This document shows, piece by piece, positions 26,784 to 35,693 of a stretch of DNA of 64,000 nucleotides (positions are counted from its first letter, which is position 1; every line of letters starts with the position of its first letter). The notes beneath the pieces were generated by a model. It made no database searches. It saw only the letters and a list, made by a program, of their open reading frames with translations, and was not told the origin of the DNA. This DNA is from WS-7 sp036505295 (lineage in GTDB: Bacteria; Eisenbacteria; RBG-16-71-46; SZUA-252): the NCBI GenBank assembly GCA_036505295.1, contig DASXTQ010000041.1:13847-77846 (forward strand). Direction: 5' to 3'. The position numbers were made by a program, and so were the translations under genes.

Positions 26784-27419
26784 GTGACCTCCATCCTGAT
26801 CGGATTCCTCCTGGGCGGTCTCCCGTCCGGGCTCTGGATCGGCCGTGCGCGCGGCATCGATTTGCGAACGACGGGCAGCCGGAATGTCGGAGCGACGAAC
26901 GCATACCGCGTTCTGGGCGCCCGCTGGGGAATCCTCGTTTTCGCGCTCGACGCGGCCAAAGGCCTCCTCGCCGCGCTGACCCCGCTACTGATAATCCGCG
27001 CCACAGGGACGGCACCCACGCCCGATGCGCTTCTCGCGGCCGAGCTCGCCGGGGGCGTGGCCGCGATCGTAGGACACGTGTTCTCGCCCTGGCTCAACTT
27101 CCGCGGCGGGCGCGGCGTCGCGACCAGCCTGGGCGTCTTTCTCGCGATCGCGCCCATCCCCACCCTCATCGCCTTCGGGCTCTGGGTCCTGCTTGTCGTC
27201 GTGAGCCGCAGGGTTTCGGTCGGATCGATCGGTGCGGCCCTCGCGTACCCCTTTCTCGTTCTCCTCCTCTTGCGAGAGGACCCGCACCGCGTGCTCCTCG
27301 CCGTCATTGCCGCGGTCGTGGCGCTGCTCGTGATCGCGCGCCACAAGTCCAACATCGAGCGGTTGCTCTCGGGGACGGAGCCCCCGATCCTCGGGCGCAG
27401 GCCGCGGGGTGTCTCGTGA
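26784..27419 (+). CDS. plsY: Acyl-phosphate:glycerol-3-phosphate acyltransferase
   Basis: Membrane enzyme that makes lysophosphatidate from acyl-phosphate and G3P. 211 residues, five or six hydrophobic segments. The three PlsY motifs are present: GSRNVGATNAYRVLG, FRGGRGVATSLG (with Arg where Lys is usual) and HKSNIERLLSGTE. GTG start. Overlaps gpsA (GTGA); the two together feed phospholipid synthesis with the PlsC domain at 3.4 kb. Confidence 0.92.
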   Translation: MTSILIGFLLGGLPSGLWIGRARGIDLRTTGSRNVGATNAYRVLGARWGILVFALDAAKGLLAALTPLLIIRATGTAPTPDALLAAELAGGVAAIVGHVFSPWLNFRGGRGVATSLGVFLAIAPIPTLIAFGLWVLLVVVSRRVSVGSIGAALAYPFLVLLLLREDPHRVLLAVIAAVVALLVIARHKSNIERLLSGTEPPILGRRPRGVS

Positions 27420-28444
27420 GGATTGGAACCGTGGGAGGTGGAGGCTGGGGAACGACGCTCGCGATCCTCCTCGACTCCAAAGGGCACGACGTGCGTCTTT
27501 GGGTTTACGAAGAGGACGAGGCGGAACGGATGCGCCTCACCCGCGAGAACGCGACGTTTCTCCCGGGTGTCCGGATCCCGGACGGCGTGGGGATCACCAC
27601 CTCGACACGGGAGGCGGTGGATGGGGCCGACATCGTCGTGCTCGTGACGCCGTCGCGCGTAGTGCGCGAGGTCGCGCGGGGTCTCCTCTCGGAGGTAGGT
27701 CCAGGGATAACGAGCGCACAGGCAATCGTGGTGGGCAGCAAGGGGCTCGAGCCCGAGACGCTCCTTCGCATGAGCGAGGTGCTCGTCCAGGTGCTGCCGC
27801 AGAATCTCCATCGGAAGATCGTGGTTCTCGCGGGCCCGAGCCATGCCGAGGAGGTATCGCGCCAGGTGCCCACGGCGGTGGTTGCCGCATCCAACGACCC
27901 CGGCGCGGCGGCCCTGGTGCAGGATGCGTTCTCGACGGAACGGTTCCGCGTCTACACGAACGACGACGTTGTGGGCGTTGAGATCGGCGCCGCCCTCAAG
28001 AACGTCGTCGCGATCGCGGCCGGGATTTGTGACGGCCTGGGTTTCGGCGATTCCACCAAGGGAGCGCTCCTCACGCGAGGCTTGGTCGAGATCGCGAGGC
28101 TCGGGGAGGCGCTCGGGGCGAGGCCGGACACCTTTTCGGGGCTCGCCGGCATGGGAGACCTGATCGCGACCGCGATGAGCCGGCACAGCCGGAACCGACG
28201 CCTGGGAGAGGCGATCGGAAAAGGAACGAAGGTCGAGGAGGCGCTCGCCGCGACGAAGATGGTCGTGGAGGGTGTGGGAACGGCTCACGTCGCGGTCGAT
28301 CTTGCACGACAGCACGGCGTGGAGCTTCCGATCGCGGAGCAGGTGCGGGCGATTCTGTACGACGGAAAGAGCGCCAAAGCGGCGATTCGGGAACTGCTGA
28401 CTCGGGATCTCAAATCAGAACCAGGATCACTGACGAGGAGGTGA
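27416..28444 (+). CDS. gpsA: Glycerol-3-phosphate dehydrogenase [NAD(P)+]
   Basis: Reduces dihydroxyacetone phosphate to sn-glycerol-3-phosphate for phospholipid synthesis. 342 residues. NAD motif GGGGWGTTLAILL at the N-terminus, then GPSHAEEVSRQVPT and the catalytic Lys block IGAALKNVVAIAAGI, with GLAGMGDLIAT near the middle of the second domain. GTG start overlaps the plsY stop. A MerR-type regulator starts five bases downstream. Confidence 0.95.
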   Translation: MRIGTVGGGGWGTTLAILLDSKGHDVRLWVYEEDEAERMRLTRENATFLPGVRIPDGVGITTSTREAVDGADIVVLVTPSRVVREVARGLLSEVGPGITSAQAIVVGSKGLEPETLLRMSEVLVQVLPQNLHRKIVVLAGPSHAEEVSRQVPTAVVAASNDPGAAALVQDAFSTERFRVYTNDDVVGVEIGAALKNVVAIAAGICDGLGFGDSTKGALLTRGLVEIARLGEALGARPDTFSGLAGMGDLIATAMSRHSRNRRLGEAIGKGTKVEEALAATKMVVEGVGTAHVAVDLARQHGVELPIAEQVRAILYDGKSAKAAIRELLTRDLKSEPGSLTRR

Positions 28445-28448
28445 CGTC

Positions 28449-28835
28449 GTGAAATCGATTCCGACCGGACGGCTCTACTACTCCATCAGCGAGGTCAGCG
28501 ACATGATCGGCGTGAAGCCGCACGTCCTCCGGTACTGGGAGACGCAATTCAAGATGCTCCGGCCCAAGAAGGGGCGCGGGGGCGCGCGCATGTACCGGAA
28601 ACGGGAGGTGGAAACCCTCTTCCAGGTGAAGCAGCTGCTCTACGACCAGCGCTTCACGATTGCCGGCGCACGCAGAAAGCTCCTGGATGACCGCGGCAGC
28701 CGGGACCAGATCGAGCTCACCTTCACACGAACGGATCGGGAGGAGATGCTCCGTGCCTTGAGACGCGACCTGGAGGGACTTCTCGCCATCTTGCATCGGG
28801 GCGTGAACGGAGCGCGCGCCCGCGCGCGAAAGTAA
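28449..28835 (+). CDS. MerR-family transcriptional regulator
   Basis: 128 residues. The N-terminal winged helix has YSISEVSDMIGVKPHVLRYWE and RMYRKREVETLFQVKQLL, typical of MerR proteins. The C-terminus is short, with no metal-binding cysteines, so it resembles the small stand-alone type. GTG start after GAGGAGGTGACGTC. Position after plsY-gpsA suggests the same transcript; targets are unknown. Confidence 0.85.
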   Translation: MKSIPTGRLYYSISEVSDMIGVKPHVLRYWETQFKMLRPKKGRGGARMYRKREVETLFQVKQLLYDQRFTIAGARRKLLDDRGSRDQIELTFTRTDREEMLRALRRDLEGLLAILHRGVNGARARARK

Positions 28836-28881
28836 GGCGCCGGGGCGTCTCCTCGGGGTCGGTGGGGCGCTTCGAATCGCC

Positions 28882-28911
28882 TTGTCCGAGGAGCGGGAGT
28901 TCGTGTAGGAT
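28882..28911 (+). promoter_or_regulatory. Promoter of tRNA-Pro(GGG)
   Basis: TTGTCC (28882-28887), 18 bases, TAGGAT (28906-28911), ending about 33 bases before the tRNA. Confidence 0.45.
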
Positions 28912-28944
28912 TCCGTCGTCTCGAACTCCATCAACCCCTGAGGT

Positions 28945-29021
28945 CGGGGCGTAGCGCAGCCCGGTAGCGCACCTCCTTGGGGTGGAGGTGGTCGCAGGTT
29001 CAAATCCTGTCGCCCCGACCA
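28945..29021 (+). tRNA. tRNA-Pro (anticodon GGG)
   Basis: Acceptor CGGGGCG/CGCCCCG, anticodon stem CCTCC/GGAGG with loop TTGGGGT (anticodon GGG), T-arm GCAGG-TTCAAAT-CCTGT, discriminator A, encoded CCA. The leading C and the general sequence match bacterial proline tRNAs. Confidence 0.95.
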
Positions 29022-29099
29022 TTGAATGGATCCGTTGGTTCCCGCCCCGCGGCCCGAAACCCGGGGCGTTCTCGTTGGACCCCGATCCGAGGGCGATCC

Positions 29100-29945
29100 G
29101 TGACCGACTTGGGCTATAGCGTGGCCTCCTTCCTGGTCCGCCGGCTGCCGCCGGCGGCCATCGACCCGCTCTTAAACCTGGCCTCCGATCTCTACGTGCT
29201 GGCCCATCCGGGCCGCGCGCGCGCCGTGAGCCGCAATCTCGCCTGGATTTGGAGCGAAACGAGACGGCCCGGCCCGCCCCCCCGCGCCCGTCAAACGTAT
29301 CGGGCATTCGCCAGGGTGGTCCGCGATTTCCTCGCCCACGAGCCGGAGCAGGGGTCGCGTGTCCGCCTATCCGAGCCGGCGCGCGCCGCGCTGCGAACGG
29401 CGCGGCTCTCCGGAAGTGGAATCGTGCTCGTGAGCGGCCATTTCGGTCCGTGGGAGCGTGCGCTTCAATGGCTCGCCGCTGAATTGGGGGGCGTCGAAGC
29501 ACTGGCCGCGCCCCACCGGCTGGCCGCGGTGGACCGATTTTTCGTGGAGCAAAGGGCCCGCGGTGGCGTCCGCACGCTTTGCTCGAGTCGCCCGGTCAAG
29601 ACCGCCCTTGAAAAACTGAAGACCGGCGCCTGGATTGCCGCCCTGGTCGACCGCCCACGGCGAAGCCCTGGAGGCGAGGGCATCGTGCCGATCGACCCGG
29701 GCCCGCTCCTCCTGGCGCGCCGGGCCCGCGCGCTCGTGATTCCCGGGGTTTCGAGGATCGCCGGGGACGGAGCGATCGAGATCGAGTTCGACCGGCCGTT
29801 CTCCCTCGACCCGACCCAGGGCGGGCTCGACATTTCCCAGGGAATCGCAAGACTTCAAGAGTTTTTCGACGCGCATGTCCGTGCCCATCCGACGCAGTGG
29901 TTCCAATGGCGGTGCGCGCGGAGCCTCGGCGCGCCTGGCTTGTGA
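29100..29945 (+). CDS. LpxL/HtrB-like lysophospholipid (lipid A) acyltransferase
   Basis: 281 residues from GTG 29100. The frame is open upstream but would run through the tRNA. The catalytic H114-x4-E119 block reads SGHFGPWE, the HX4E form typical of late lipid A acyltransferases. A hydrophobic N-terminal stretch suggests membrane attachment. It would add a secondary acyl chain to lipid A or a related glycolipid. The stop overlaps the glycosyltransferase start (GTGA). Confidence 0.82.
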   Translation: MTDLGYSVASFLVRRLPPAAIDPLLNLASDLYVLAHPGRARAVSRNLAWIWSETRRPGPPPRARQTYRAFARVVRDFLAHEPEQGSRVRLSEPARAALRTARLSGSGIVLVSGHFGPWERALQWLAAELGGVEALAAPHRLAAVDRFFVEQRARGGVRTLCSSRPVKTALEKLKTGAWIAALVDRPRRSPGGEGIVPIDPGPLLLARRARALVIPGVSRIAGDGAIEIEFDRPFSLDPTQGGLDISQGIARLQEFFDAHVRAHPTQWFQWRCARSLGAPGL

Positions 29946-30604
29946 AGGCGATGGCCGTGATCCCCGCCCGGGACGCCGAGGCAACGATCGCCGACGTCGT
30001 GCGGGGATTGAAGCGTGCGATGCCGGATCTCACGGTTCTCGTCGTGGACGACGGTTCCATCGACGCCACGTCCGCGCGAGCCCGTGAAGCTGGCGCCGAC
30101 GTGATACGCCGCGACGTGAACGGCGGAAAGGGCGCCGCCCTCCAAACGGGATTCGACGAGGCTTTGCGCCGGAGGGCTGACGCGGTCCTCACGCTGGACG
30201 CGGACGGGCAGCACGATCCTTCATACGCCACAAAGCTCCTCCAGGGCCTCGACCGGTCCCACGTCGTGATCGGATCGCGGGACGAGGACCGGACGGGGAT
30301 GCCCTGGCTCCGCCGCGCGACCAACACCGTCACCACCTGGTTCGTGTCACGCCTCGCGGGGAAGAGGATTCAGGACAGCCAATCCGGATACCGGGCGATC
30401 CGCGCCGAGGTGCTGGCCTCCGTGCGACCCCTGAGTCAGCGCTTCGACTACGAATCGGAGTTTCTGATCGGAGCGGGCCGTCAGGGATTCGACATCACGG
30501 CGACGCCGGTTCCCACGCTCTACAATGCTCCGGGGAGTCACATCGATCCGTTCCGGGACACCCTTCGATTCGTCCGCCTCGTCCTGAGGCACTGGATCCG
30601 ATGA
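29942..30604 (+). CDS. Family 2 glycosyltransferase (DPM1-like)
   Basis: 220 residues, GT-A fold: VIPARDAEATIADVV, VVDDGSID and the nucleotide-sugar/metal DXD-type LDADGQHDP. Resembles dolichyl- or undecaprenyl-phosphate sugar transferases but has no C-terminal membrane anchor. GTG 29942 is chosen for the GTGA overlap with the acyltransferase. The stop overlaps the surE ATG. Likely cell-surface glycan or lipid carrier modification; the sugar is unknown. Confidence 0.8.
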   Translation: MKAMAVIPARDAEATIADVVRGLKRAMPDLTVLVVDDGSIDATSARAREAGADVIRRDVNGGKGAALQTGFDEALRRRADAVLTLDADGQHDPSYATKLLQGLDRSHVVIGSRDEDRTGMPWLRRATNTVTTWFVSRLAGKRIQDSQSGYRAIRAEVLASVRPLSQRFDYESEFLIGAGRQGFDITATPVPTLYNAPGSHIDPFRDTLRFVRLVLRHWIR

Positions 30605-31362
30605 TGGAGATCCTGGTCACCAACGACGACGGCATCCATGCCGAAGGCCTTCGCGCGCTGACCCGGTCGCTCAAGTCGCTCGGAAACGTCACGGTCATCG
30701 CACCCGATCGCGAACAGAGCGCGGCAAGCCACGCACTGACCCTCCATCGGCCTCTGCGAATCAAAAAGGTCGAGGAGGGCGTCCTGAGCGTCGACGGGAC
30801 TCCGACCGATTGCGTGCTTCTCGGAGTCCATGGGTTTCTGAAACAGAAACCGAATCTCGTGGTTTCCGGGATCAACCACGGGCCGAACATGGGCAACGAC
30901 ACGACCTATTCCGGAACGGTCGCGGCGGCGATCGAGGGAACGTTCCTGGGCATCCCGTCCGTCGCGATCTCCCTCGCGACGTGGGATGGCGCCGATTTCG
31001 AGGCGGCGGGAATGGTGGCGCATGAGATCGTGAAGTCGTTCCTCGGTCACGGCATCCACGCGGGCATGTGCATCAGCGTGAACATTCCTCCGATTCCGCG
31101 GGCGGCTATGAAGGGGATCCGGGTCACCAGACTAGGAAAGCGGATCTACCACGACGTGATCGTCGAGAAGACCGACCCGCGCGGAAAGCTCTACTATTGG
31201 ATCGGCGGGGAAGACCCGACCTGGGAGCAGGACGAGCTGAGCGATTTCAACGCGGTGAGCGAGGGCTATGTGTCGGTGACGCCGCTCATGCTCGAGTTGA
31301 CGGACTACAAAGCCATCGTCGAGATGGAATCGTGGGGGCTGAAGCTTGCCGGGACAATCTGA
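30601..31362 (+). CDS. surE: 5'/3'-nucleotidase SurE
   Basis: Survival-protein E phosphatase acting on nucleoside monophosphates. 253 residues. Metal-binding TNDDGIHAEGL at the N-terminus, GTPTDCV, and VSGINHGPNMGNDTTYSGTVAAA are family signatures. ATG overlaps the preceding stop (ATGA). It overlaps pcm, an arrangement also known from E. coli. Confidence 0.95.
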   Translation: MMEILVTNDDGIHAEGLRALTRSLKSLGNVTVIAPDREQSAASHALTLHRPLRIKKVEEGVLSVDGTPTDCVLLGVHGFLKQKPNLVVSGINHGPNMGNDTTYSGTVAAAIEGTFLGIPSVAISLATWDGADFEAAGMVAHEIVKSFLGHGIHAGMCISVNIPPIPRAAMKGIRVTRLGKRIYHDVIVEKTDPRGKLYYWIGGEDPTWEQDELSDFNAVSEGYVSVTPLMLELTDYKAIVEMESWGLKLAGTI

Positions 31363-32011
31363 TTACGCGGTCGCGCGCCGGCGCATGGTCGAGGAGCAGC
31401 TCCGAGCGCGGGGCATCCACGATCCGCGCGTGCTCCGGATCATGGCCGCCGTGCCGCGTCATCTCTTTGTCGACCCCACGTTCGCAAACCGTGCCTACAG
31501 CGATCACGCGCTCCCGATCGGGCAGGAGCAGACGATCTCGCAGCCATTCATGGTCGCGCTCATGACGCAGGCGCTCGGGCTCGAGGGGGATGAGAAGGTG
31601 CTCGAGATCGGCACCGGCTCCGGTTATCAAACGGCGATCCTGACGGAGCTGGCGGATCGTGTCTTCACCATCGAACGGATCCCCGAGATCGGGATCCCGG
31701 CCCAGGAGAGGCTCACCGCCATGGGGTATACGAACGTGGTCTTCCGGATCGGGGACGGCTCGTTGGGATGGCGGGAAATGGCGCCCTTCGACCGGGTGAT
31801 CGTGACCGCGGGCGCGCCGAGGGTTCCCAGCTTTCTCGAGGAACAGTTGCGGATCGGAGGATGCTGCATCGTACCGGTGGGTGATGCCTCGAACCAGAGC
31901 CTCGTCCGGGTGACCCGCTCGGAGGAAGGGCTCAGGGAACAGGTGCTCTGCTCCTGCACCTTCGTCCCGCTGATCGGACGCGAGGGCTGGTCCTCGGGGG
32001 AGCCGGGTTGA
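31346..32011 (+). CDS. pcm: Protein-L-isoaspartate O-methyltransferase
   Basis: Repairs isoaspartyl residues using SAM. 221 residues. QPFMVALMTQALGL and LEIGTGSGYQTAIL are the hallmark motifs. TTG 31346 lies inside the surE end (17-base overlap), and no better start precedes the conserved VARRRMVEEQLRARG helix. The stop codon TGA is part of the -35 box of the next promoter. Confidence 0.93.
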   Translation: MPGQSDYAVARRRMVEEQLRARGIHDPRVLRIMAAVPRHLFVDPTFANRAYSDHALPIGQEQTISQPFMVALMTQALGLEGDEKVLEIGTGSGYQTAILTELADRVFTIERIPEIGIPAQERLTAMGYTNVVFRIGDGSLGWREMAPFDRVIVTAGAPRVPSFLEEQLRIGGCCIVPVGDASNQSLVRVTRSEEGLREQVLCSCTFVPLIGREGWSSGEPG

Positions 32012-32037
32012 CCCACCGAAGGTCACGTTGGTAGACT
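32008..32037 (+). promoter_or_regulatory. Promoter of tRNA-Pro(CGG)
   Basis: TTGACC (32008-32013), 18 bases, TAGACT (32032-32037). The -35 box contains the pcm stop codon. The tRNA begins 50 bases after the -10 box. Confidence 0.5.
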
Positions 32038-32086
32038 CGCTGCGAGGGAAATCCCGACCCTCGATCTGCGTGTACGCGGTCTTTGT

Positions 32087-32160
32087 CGGGGCGTGGCTCA
32101 GCCTGGTAGAGCACCTGGTTCGGGACCAGGGGGTCGGAGGTTCAAATCCTCTCGCCCCGA
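32087..32160 (+). tRNA. tRNA-Pro (anticodon CGG)
   Basis: Acceptor CGGGGCG/CGCCCCG, D-arm GCTC...GAGC, anticodon arm CTGGT-TCGGGAC-CAGG closely like the E. coli CGG isoacceptor, T-arm GGAGG-TTCAAAT-CCTCT. The discriminator A is followed by TATCC, so CCA is not encoded and must be added after transcription. Confidence 0.95.
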
Positions 32161-32223
32161 TATCCACGTGACCGCTCACCTGATTCCGGGTCCAATGGGG
32201 CTCGACTCGACCCTTTCCCCGTG

Positions 32224-32508
32224 ATGCAATCGAGCCACGAGCGCTTGGTCGCCGACGTGCATGGGCGCGTCCAGGGCGTTGGATTTCGTGCCTACGTCTA
32301 TGACGTGGCGCAAGCTCTCGGAATTTCGGGTTCGGTGCAAAACTGCCGGGACGGCAGCGTCCGGGTGGAGGCCGAGGGTCCGAGGGATCTTCTGGACCGG
32401 CTCTTGCTGGCGTTGCGGGCGGGACCCCCGGCCGCGCGGGTAGAACGCGTCACGGAAGCCTGGAGCGAGGCACGGGGTGTAAAACGGTTTACAATTTTGC
32501 CGATGTGA
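32224..32508 (+). CDS. acyP: Acylphosphatase
   Basis: 94 residues, normal length. GRVQGVGFRAYV gives the phosphate-binding loop and catalytic Arg, and NCRDGSVRVEAEG carries the catalytic Asn. Hydrolyses acyl-phosphates. Start ATG 32224; a GTG directly before it is also possible. A perfect TGTAAA/TTTACA inverted repeat lies in its last codons. Confidence 0.92.
   Translation: MQSSHERLVADVHGRVQGVGFRAYVYDVAQALGISGSVQNCRDGSVRVEAEGPRDLLDRLLLALRAGPPAARVERVTEAWSEARGVKRFTILPM
32478..32495 (+). promoter_or_regulatory. AT-rich inverted repeat and possible -10 box before the sigma-factor gene
   Basis: TGTAAA-ACGG-TTTACA (32478-32493), a perfect 6-bp inverted repeat in very GC-rich sequence. It overlaps TACAAT (32490-32495), which resembles a -10 box, and ends 22 bases before the sigma-factor start. 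No -35 box is evident. It could be an operator, a promoter element, or coincidence within acyP. Confidence 0.35.
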
Positions 32509-32515
32509 GAGGGAC

Positions 32516-33574
32516 ATGCGAGAGGAGATCGAGGGATTTGTAGCGGACCTTACCGCGGCGATGCGGCGCGGGCTGGAACGGGGCTCGCTCGAGGCGGAAG
32601 AGATCGAGACGCTTCTCCACGCCCCCGACTTCGATCCCGCCGCGTTCGACACCTTTCTCGCCGAAGCCCGCCGCCGGGGCGTCCGTTTTCCCGAAAACGC
32701 AGGCGACTCCACGAACGCGGAACCCGCGTTCAGCGTGGATCACTCGATCAGCGACATCGAACGACGCTACCTGGCCGAGATTCAGCGCTATCCGCTCCTC
32801 CGCCGTGAGAACGAGCAGGAGCTCTGGACCGCCATGCGAGGAGGAGACGAGGACGCACGGAAGGCGTTGATCCTCGCCTACCTCAGGCTCGTCGTTTCCA
32901 TCGCGCGAAACTACCGGAACCGCGGCGTCGAGTTCCTGGACTTGATCGAAGAGGGCAACGTCGGGCTCATCGCCGCCGTGGATCGTTACGACGTCGACCG
33001 CGGCGTCCACTTCAGCACCTACGCCACATGGTGGATCCGGCAAGCGCTCGCGCGGGGCGTTGCGAATCAGGCGCGCACGGTGCGCATCCCGATCCACGTC
33101 CTCCAGATGGTGCGCCGGTACGTCGCGACCGAACGCAGGCTGGAGCGGGAGCTGCGCCGCAGGCCGGAGGTGTTCGAGATCGCCCAGGAACTGGGGCTCC
33201 CGAGCGCACGGGCGAATCGTTTGCGGTCGCTCATCCACGCGATCCGCACGCTCGACGTCGACCTGGGAGGGGACGCCTACCATGGGCTGATTGACAGCGA
33301 GGCGCTCGAGCAGCAGCCTTCGATCGACCAGATGGTCGAGATGCAAATGCGGAACCAGCACTTGGACGAGCTTCTGAAGCGGCTTTCGGGGCGTGAAGAG
33401 GCGATCCTTCGCCTACGCTATGGGTTCTACGACGACAAGATGCACACCCTAGCCGAGGCAGGGGAGCAATTCGGCCTTTCCCGTGAGCGGATCCGCCAGC
33501 TCGAGCAACGCGCGCTGCTGAAGCTCCGGCAGCTCCTCGAATCGGACACGACCGAGTCCGCGTCTGTGCACTGA
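32516..33574 (+). CDS. Primary-type RNA polymerase sigma factor (sigma-70 family)
   Basis: 352 residues. Region 2 is highly conserved: KALILAYLRLVVSIARNYRNRG, FLDLIEEGNVGL and FSTYATWWIRQALAR. Region 3 follows, and region 4.2 reads LAEAGEQFGLSRERIRQLEQRAL. The N-terminal 80 residues are unique and there is no long region 1.1 or non-conserved insert. This fits an RpoD/SigA or RpoS-like factor. Whether it is the housekeeping or an alternative factor cannot be decided from one window. ATG after GAGAGGGAC. Confidence 0.88.
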   Translation: MREEIEGFVADLTAAMRRGLERGSLEAEEIETLLHAPDFDPAAFDTFLAEARRRGVRFPENAGDSTNAEPAFSVDHSISDIERRYLAEIQRYPLLRRENEQELWTAMRGGDEDARKALILAYLRLVVSIARNYRNRGVEFLDLIEEGNVGLIAAVDRYDVDRGVHFSTYATWWIRQALARGVANQARTVRIPIHVLQMVRRYVATERRLERELRRRPEVFEIAQELGLPSARANRLRSLIHAIRTLDVDLGGDAYHGLIDSEALEQQPSIDQMVEMQMRNQHLDELLKRLSGREEAILRLRYGFYDDKMHTLAEAGEQFGLSRERIRQLEQRALLKLRQLLESDTTESASVH

Positions 33575-33608
33575 TCCCATCGGGATCGTCCGCAACTCCA
33601 CGAGGGCC

Positions 33609-35693
33609 TCACGGTTTCTCCTTCATGACATCCCGCAGTCTCAGCTCGCGCAGCGCTGCCACGTAGTTGCTCTTCGCGGCCATCGCGGCCGCCTCTTCTC
33701 CGTGCCAATTCCGCTGCAGCGCAAGCGTCAGGGTATCGGCGGCCGCTTCCGCGCGTCCCTCGAGGAGCGCCGCGACCCCCAGGTCGGCGATCGGCATGGC
33801 ATAGTCGGGGAAGAGCCCCGCACATCGCAGCGCCGCCACACGGGCGTCCTTCGTGAGGCCCAGCTCGAGATAACCTTGCGTGGCCAGCTCGAGCACGTTC
33901 GGGTTCTCGGGCTCGAGCGCGATCGCCCGCCCGAACTCGACGCGCACGTGGGCGAGGGCGTCCCCGCCTGGGGGGGCCCCGGCTTGCGCCGCCATGGTGC
34001 GCGCGAGGAGCGCGCGGAGCTCCCCTTCTTTCGGCGAGATTCGCACCGCGCGGTCGAACGCTGCTCGGGCGAGGGCAAGCTCCTCCTGCCGCCGGGTTGT
34101 GTCCGAAACGGCAAAAGCTTGCGCGAGGAGCGTGCGGCCCAGCTCTGTTGCATAGGTTCCATCGTATGGCGCGAGGGACAGGGCACGGCGCAGGTGCAGC
34201 GCGCGGGGCGGCGATGCGATCGGAGACAACATCGCGCGGGCAGCGGCCGTGTCGGCGAGCCAAGGAAGGAGCACGAGGAAGACCCAGACGGTCCCTGCAG
34301 CCAGGAGGCCGATCGCACGGGTCGGCCCAGCCGAGGAGGCCGCGCGCCCCGGTGATCCGGGAGCATGCGGGGGGGCGCCCCCGCTTCTGCCCGCCCAGCC
34401 GGCTACCGCCGCCGCAAGGGTTCCGGTCGATGCCACCGTGAAGCTCGCAAGGTCTTGGATCGCGAACGCAACGAGCGTCCCCGCCGCCGCGGCGGCTCCT
34501 GCCCGGATCGCCGCGTCCGGGAGGCGCGATGCGCGCAGCACCGCGCGGCCCGCAAGGAAGACCACGAGGAAACACGCGAGCAGTCCGAGGACCCCCTGAG
34601 TCGCCGCTATCTGAACGAGCTCGTTATGAGCCTTGGCCGAGAGCCCGTTCCACTCGACCCGCCAATATTCCGGTGTGCGATACCGGGGGAAGGCCGCGAG
34701 GTAGCCGTCCGTACCCACTCCGGCAATCGGGTGGTCGGCGGCCATCCTGATCCCGGCACGCCAGAGCTGAACCCGCGACTGCGTGGAGGGCGCGGCCACG
34801 TCCGTAATCTGGCGAAGGCGACCGAGAAGCACGGGGCGGAGCTGAGTAAAGAGCGGCGCCAGGAACGCGGCAAACGCAAGCGCGACCGCCGCGAACACGA
34901 GGCGCCGTCCCCCTCGCTTCGAGGCGCCCCGACGTGCGCCCCAGGCCATGAGCCCGTATGTCACGAGCCCCGCAGCGAACGCGACCCAGGCCCCACGCGA
35001 GAGCGTCGCGGCCAAGACCGGGAGCGATACCGTCCCGAGCACGATCCAGGGCAGGCGGCTGTTTCGCGATTTTCCCCGAGAGATGAGCGACGCGACGAGC
35101 GGAAGCGTGATCGCGATCCACGCGCCGAGATGATTCGCATGGCCGAGGGTCCCGGGGACGCGGCGCAACCCGCCGAGCGTGGCGCTCCAGGTCCATTCGA
35201 AGGGATCCAGCCCCGTGAGCTGGAGAAGCGCGTATGAAACCGCGATCGCGAGCCCGACCGCCGCCGCGCGCGCGATCCGGTCGAGATGCCTCGGGTCGGA
35301 GGCGAGGGAGCGGGAAGCGAAGTAGATCACCGCGGTGGCAAACGCTGTCTTGAGGCCGGCCTCGCTCCCGTGCGCCCCGAAGATGCTCGAGTCGACGCGA
35401 ATGGAGGCGACCGACGAGACGACCGCCGACAAGAGGAAAAGAGCGATGGCTGCTCCGAGTGGATCGCGTTTGGCGGCGACCTTGGCCCTCTCCGGCAGCA
35501 CCGCGATCCACGCACGAAATCCCACCGCTCGGAAGCGGGCGAGCTCGCCTGCCGCAAAGATTCCGCACAGGATGAGTGCGCCCGTTGCGAGGAGCTCGGT
35601 CTTCGGAAACTCGAAGATGTTGCTTGCGCCCCGAAAGAAAACGGCCGGCACGAGCGCGATCAGGGCATAGAGGATGAACCCGACGGGGGTCAC
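33609..35693 (-). CDS. O-antigen ligase-like membrane protein with C-terminal TPR
   Basis: 694 residues. About ten hydrophobic segments span residues 5-480, with a Wzy_C-like periplasmic block around GTLGHANHLGAWIA and VGTDGYLAAFPRYRTPEY. The last 150-200 residues are TPR-like (AFDRAVRISPKEGELRALLARTM). Such proteins ligate or polymerise surface polysaccharide at the periplasmic face. GTG start overlaps the stop of the next minus-strand gene upstream by four bases. Confidence 0.78.
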   Translation of the reverse strand: MTPVGFILYALIALVPAVFFRGASNIFEFPKTELLATGALILCGIFAAGELARFRAVGFRAWIAVLPERAKVAAKRDPLGAAIALFLLSAVVSSVASIRVDSSIFGAHGSEAGLKTAFATAVIYFASRSLASDPRHLDRIARAAAVGLAIAVSYALLQLTGLDPFEWTWSATLGGLRRVPGTLGHANHLGAWIAITLPLVASLISRGKSRNSRLPWIVLGTVSLPVLAATLSRGAWVAFAAGLVTYGLMAWGARRGASKRGGRRLVFAAVALAFAAFLAPLFTQLRPVLLGRLRQITDVAAPSTQSRVQLWRAGIRMAADHPIAGVGTDGYLAAFPRYRTPEYWRVEWNGLSAKAHNELVQIAATQGVLGLLACFLVVFLAGRAVLRASRLPDAAIRAGAAAAAGTLVAFAIQDLASFTVASTGTLAAAVAGWAGRSGGAPPHAPGSPGRAASSAGPTRAIGLLAAGTVWVFLVLLPWLADTAAARAMLSPIASPPRALHLRRALSLAPYDGTYATELGRTLLAQAFAVSDTTRRQEELALARAAFDRAVRISPKEGELRALLARTMAAQAGAPPGGDALAHVRVEFGRAIALEPENPNVLELATQGYLELGLTKDARVAALRCAGLFPDYAMPIADLGVAALLEGRAEAAADTLTLALQRNWHGEEAAAMAAKSNYVAALRELRLRDVMKEKP

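Noticed and set aside
25676..28315. Long minus-strand open frame (about 880 codons) across der, plsY and gpsA
   Set aside because: Arg- and His-rich without motifs; mirrors codon bias of the real genes.
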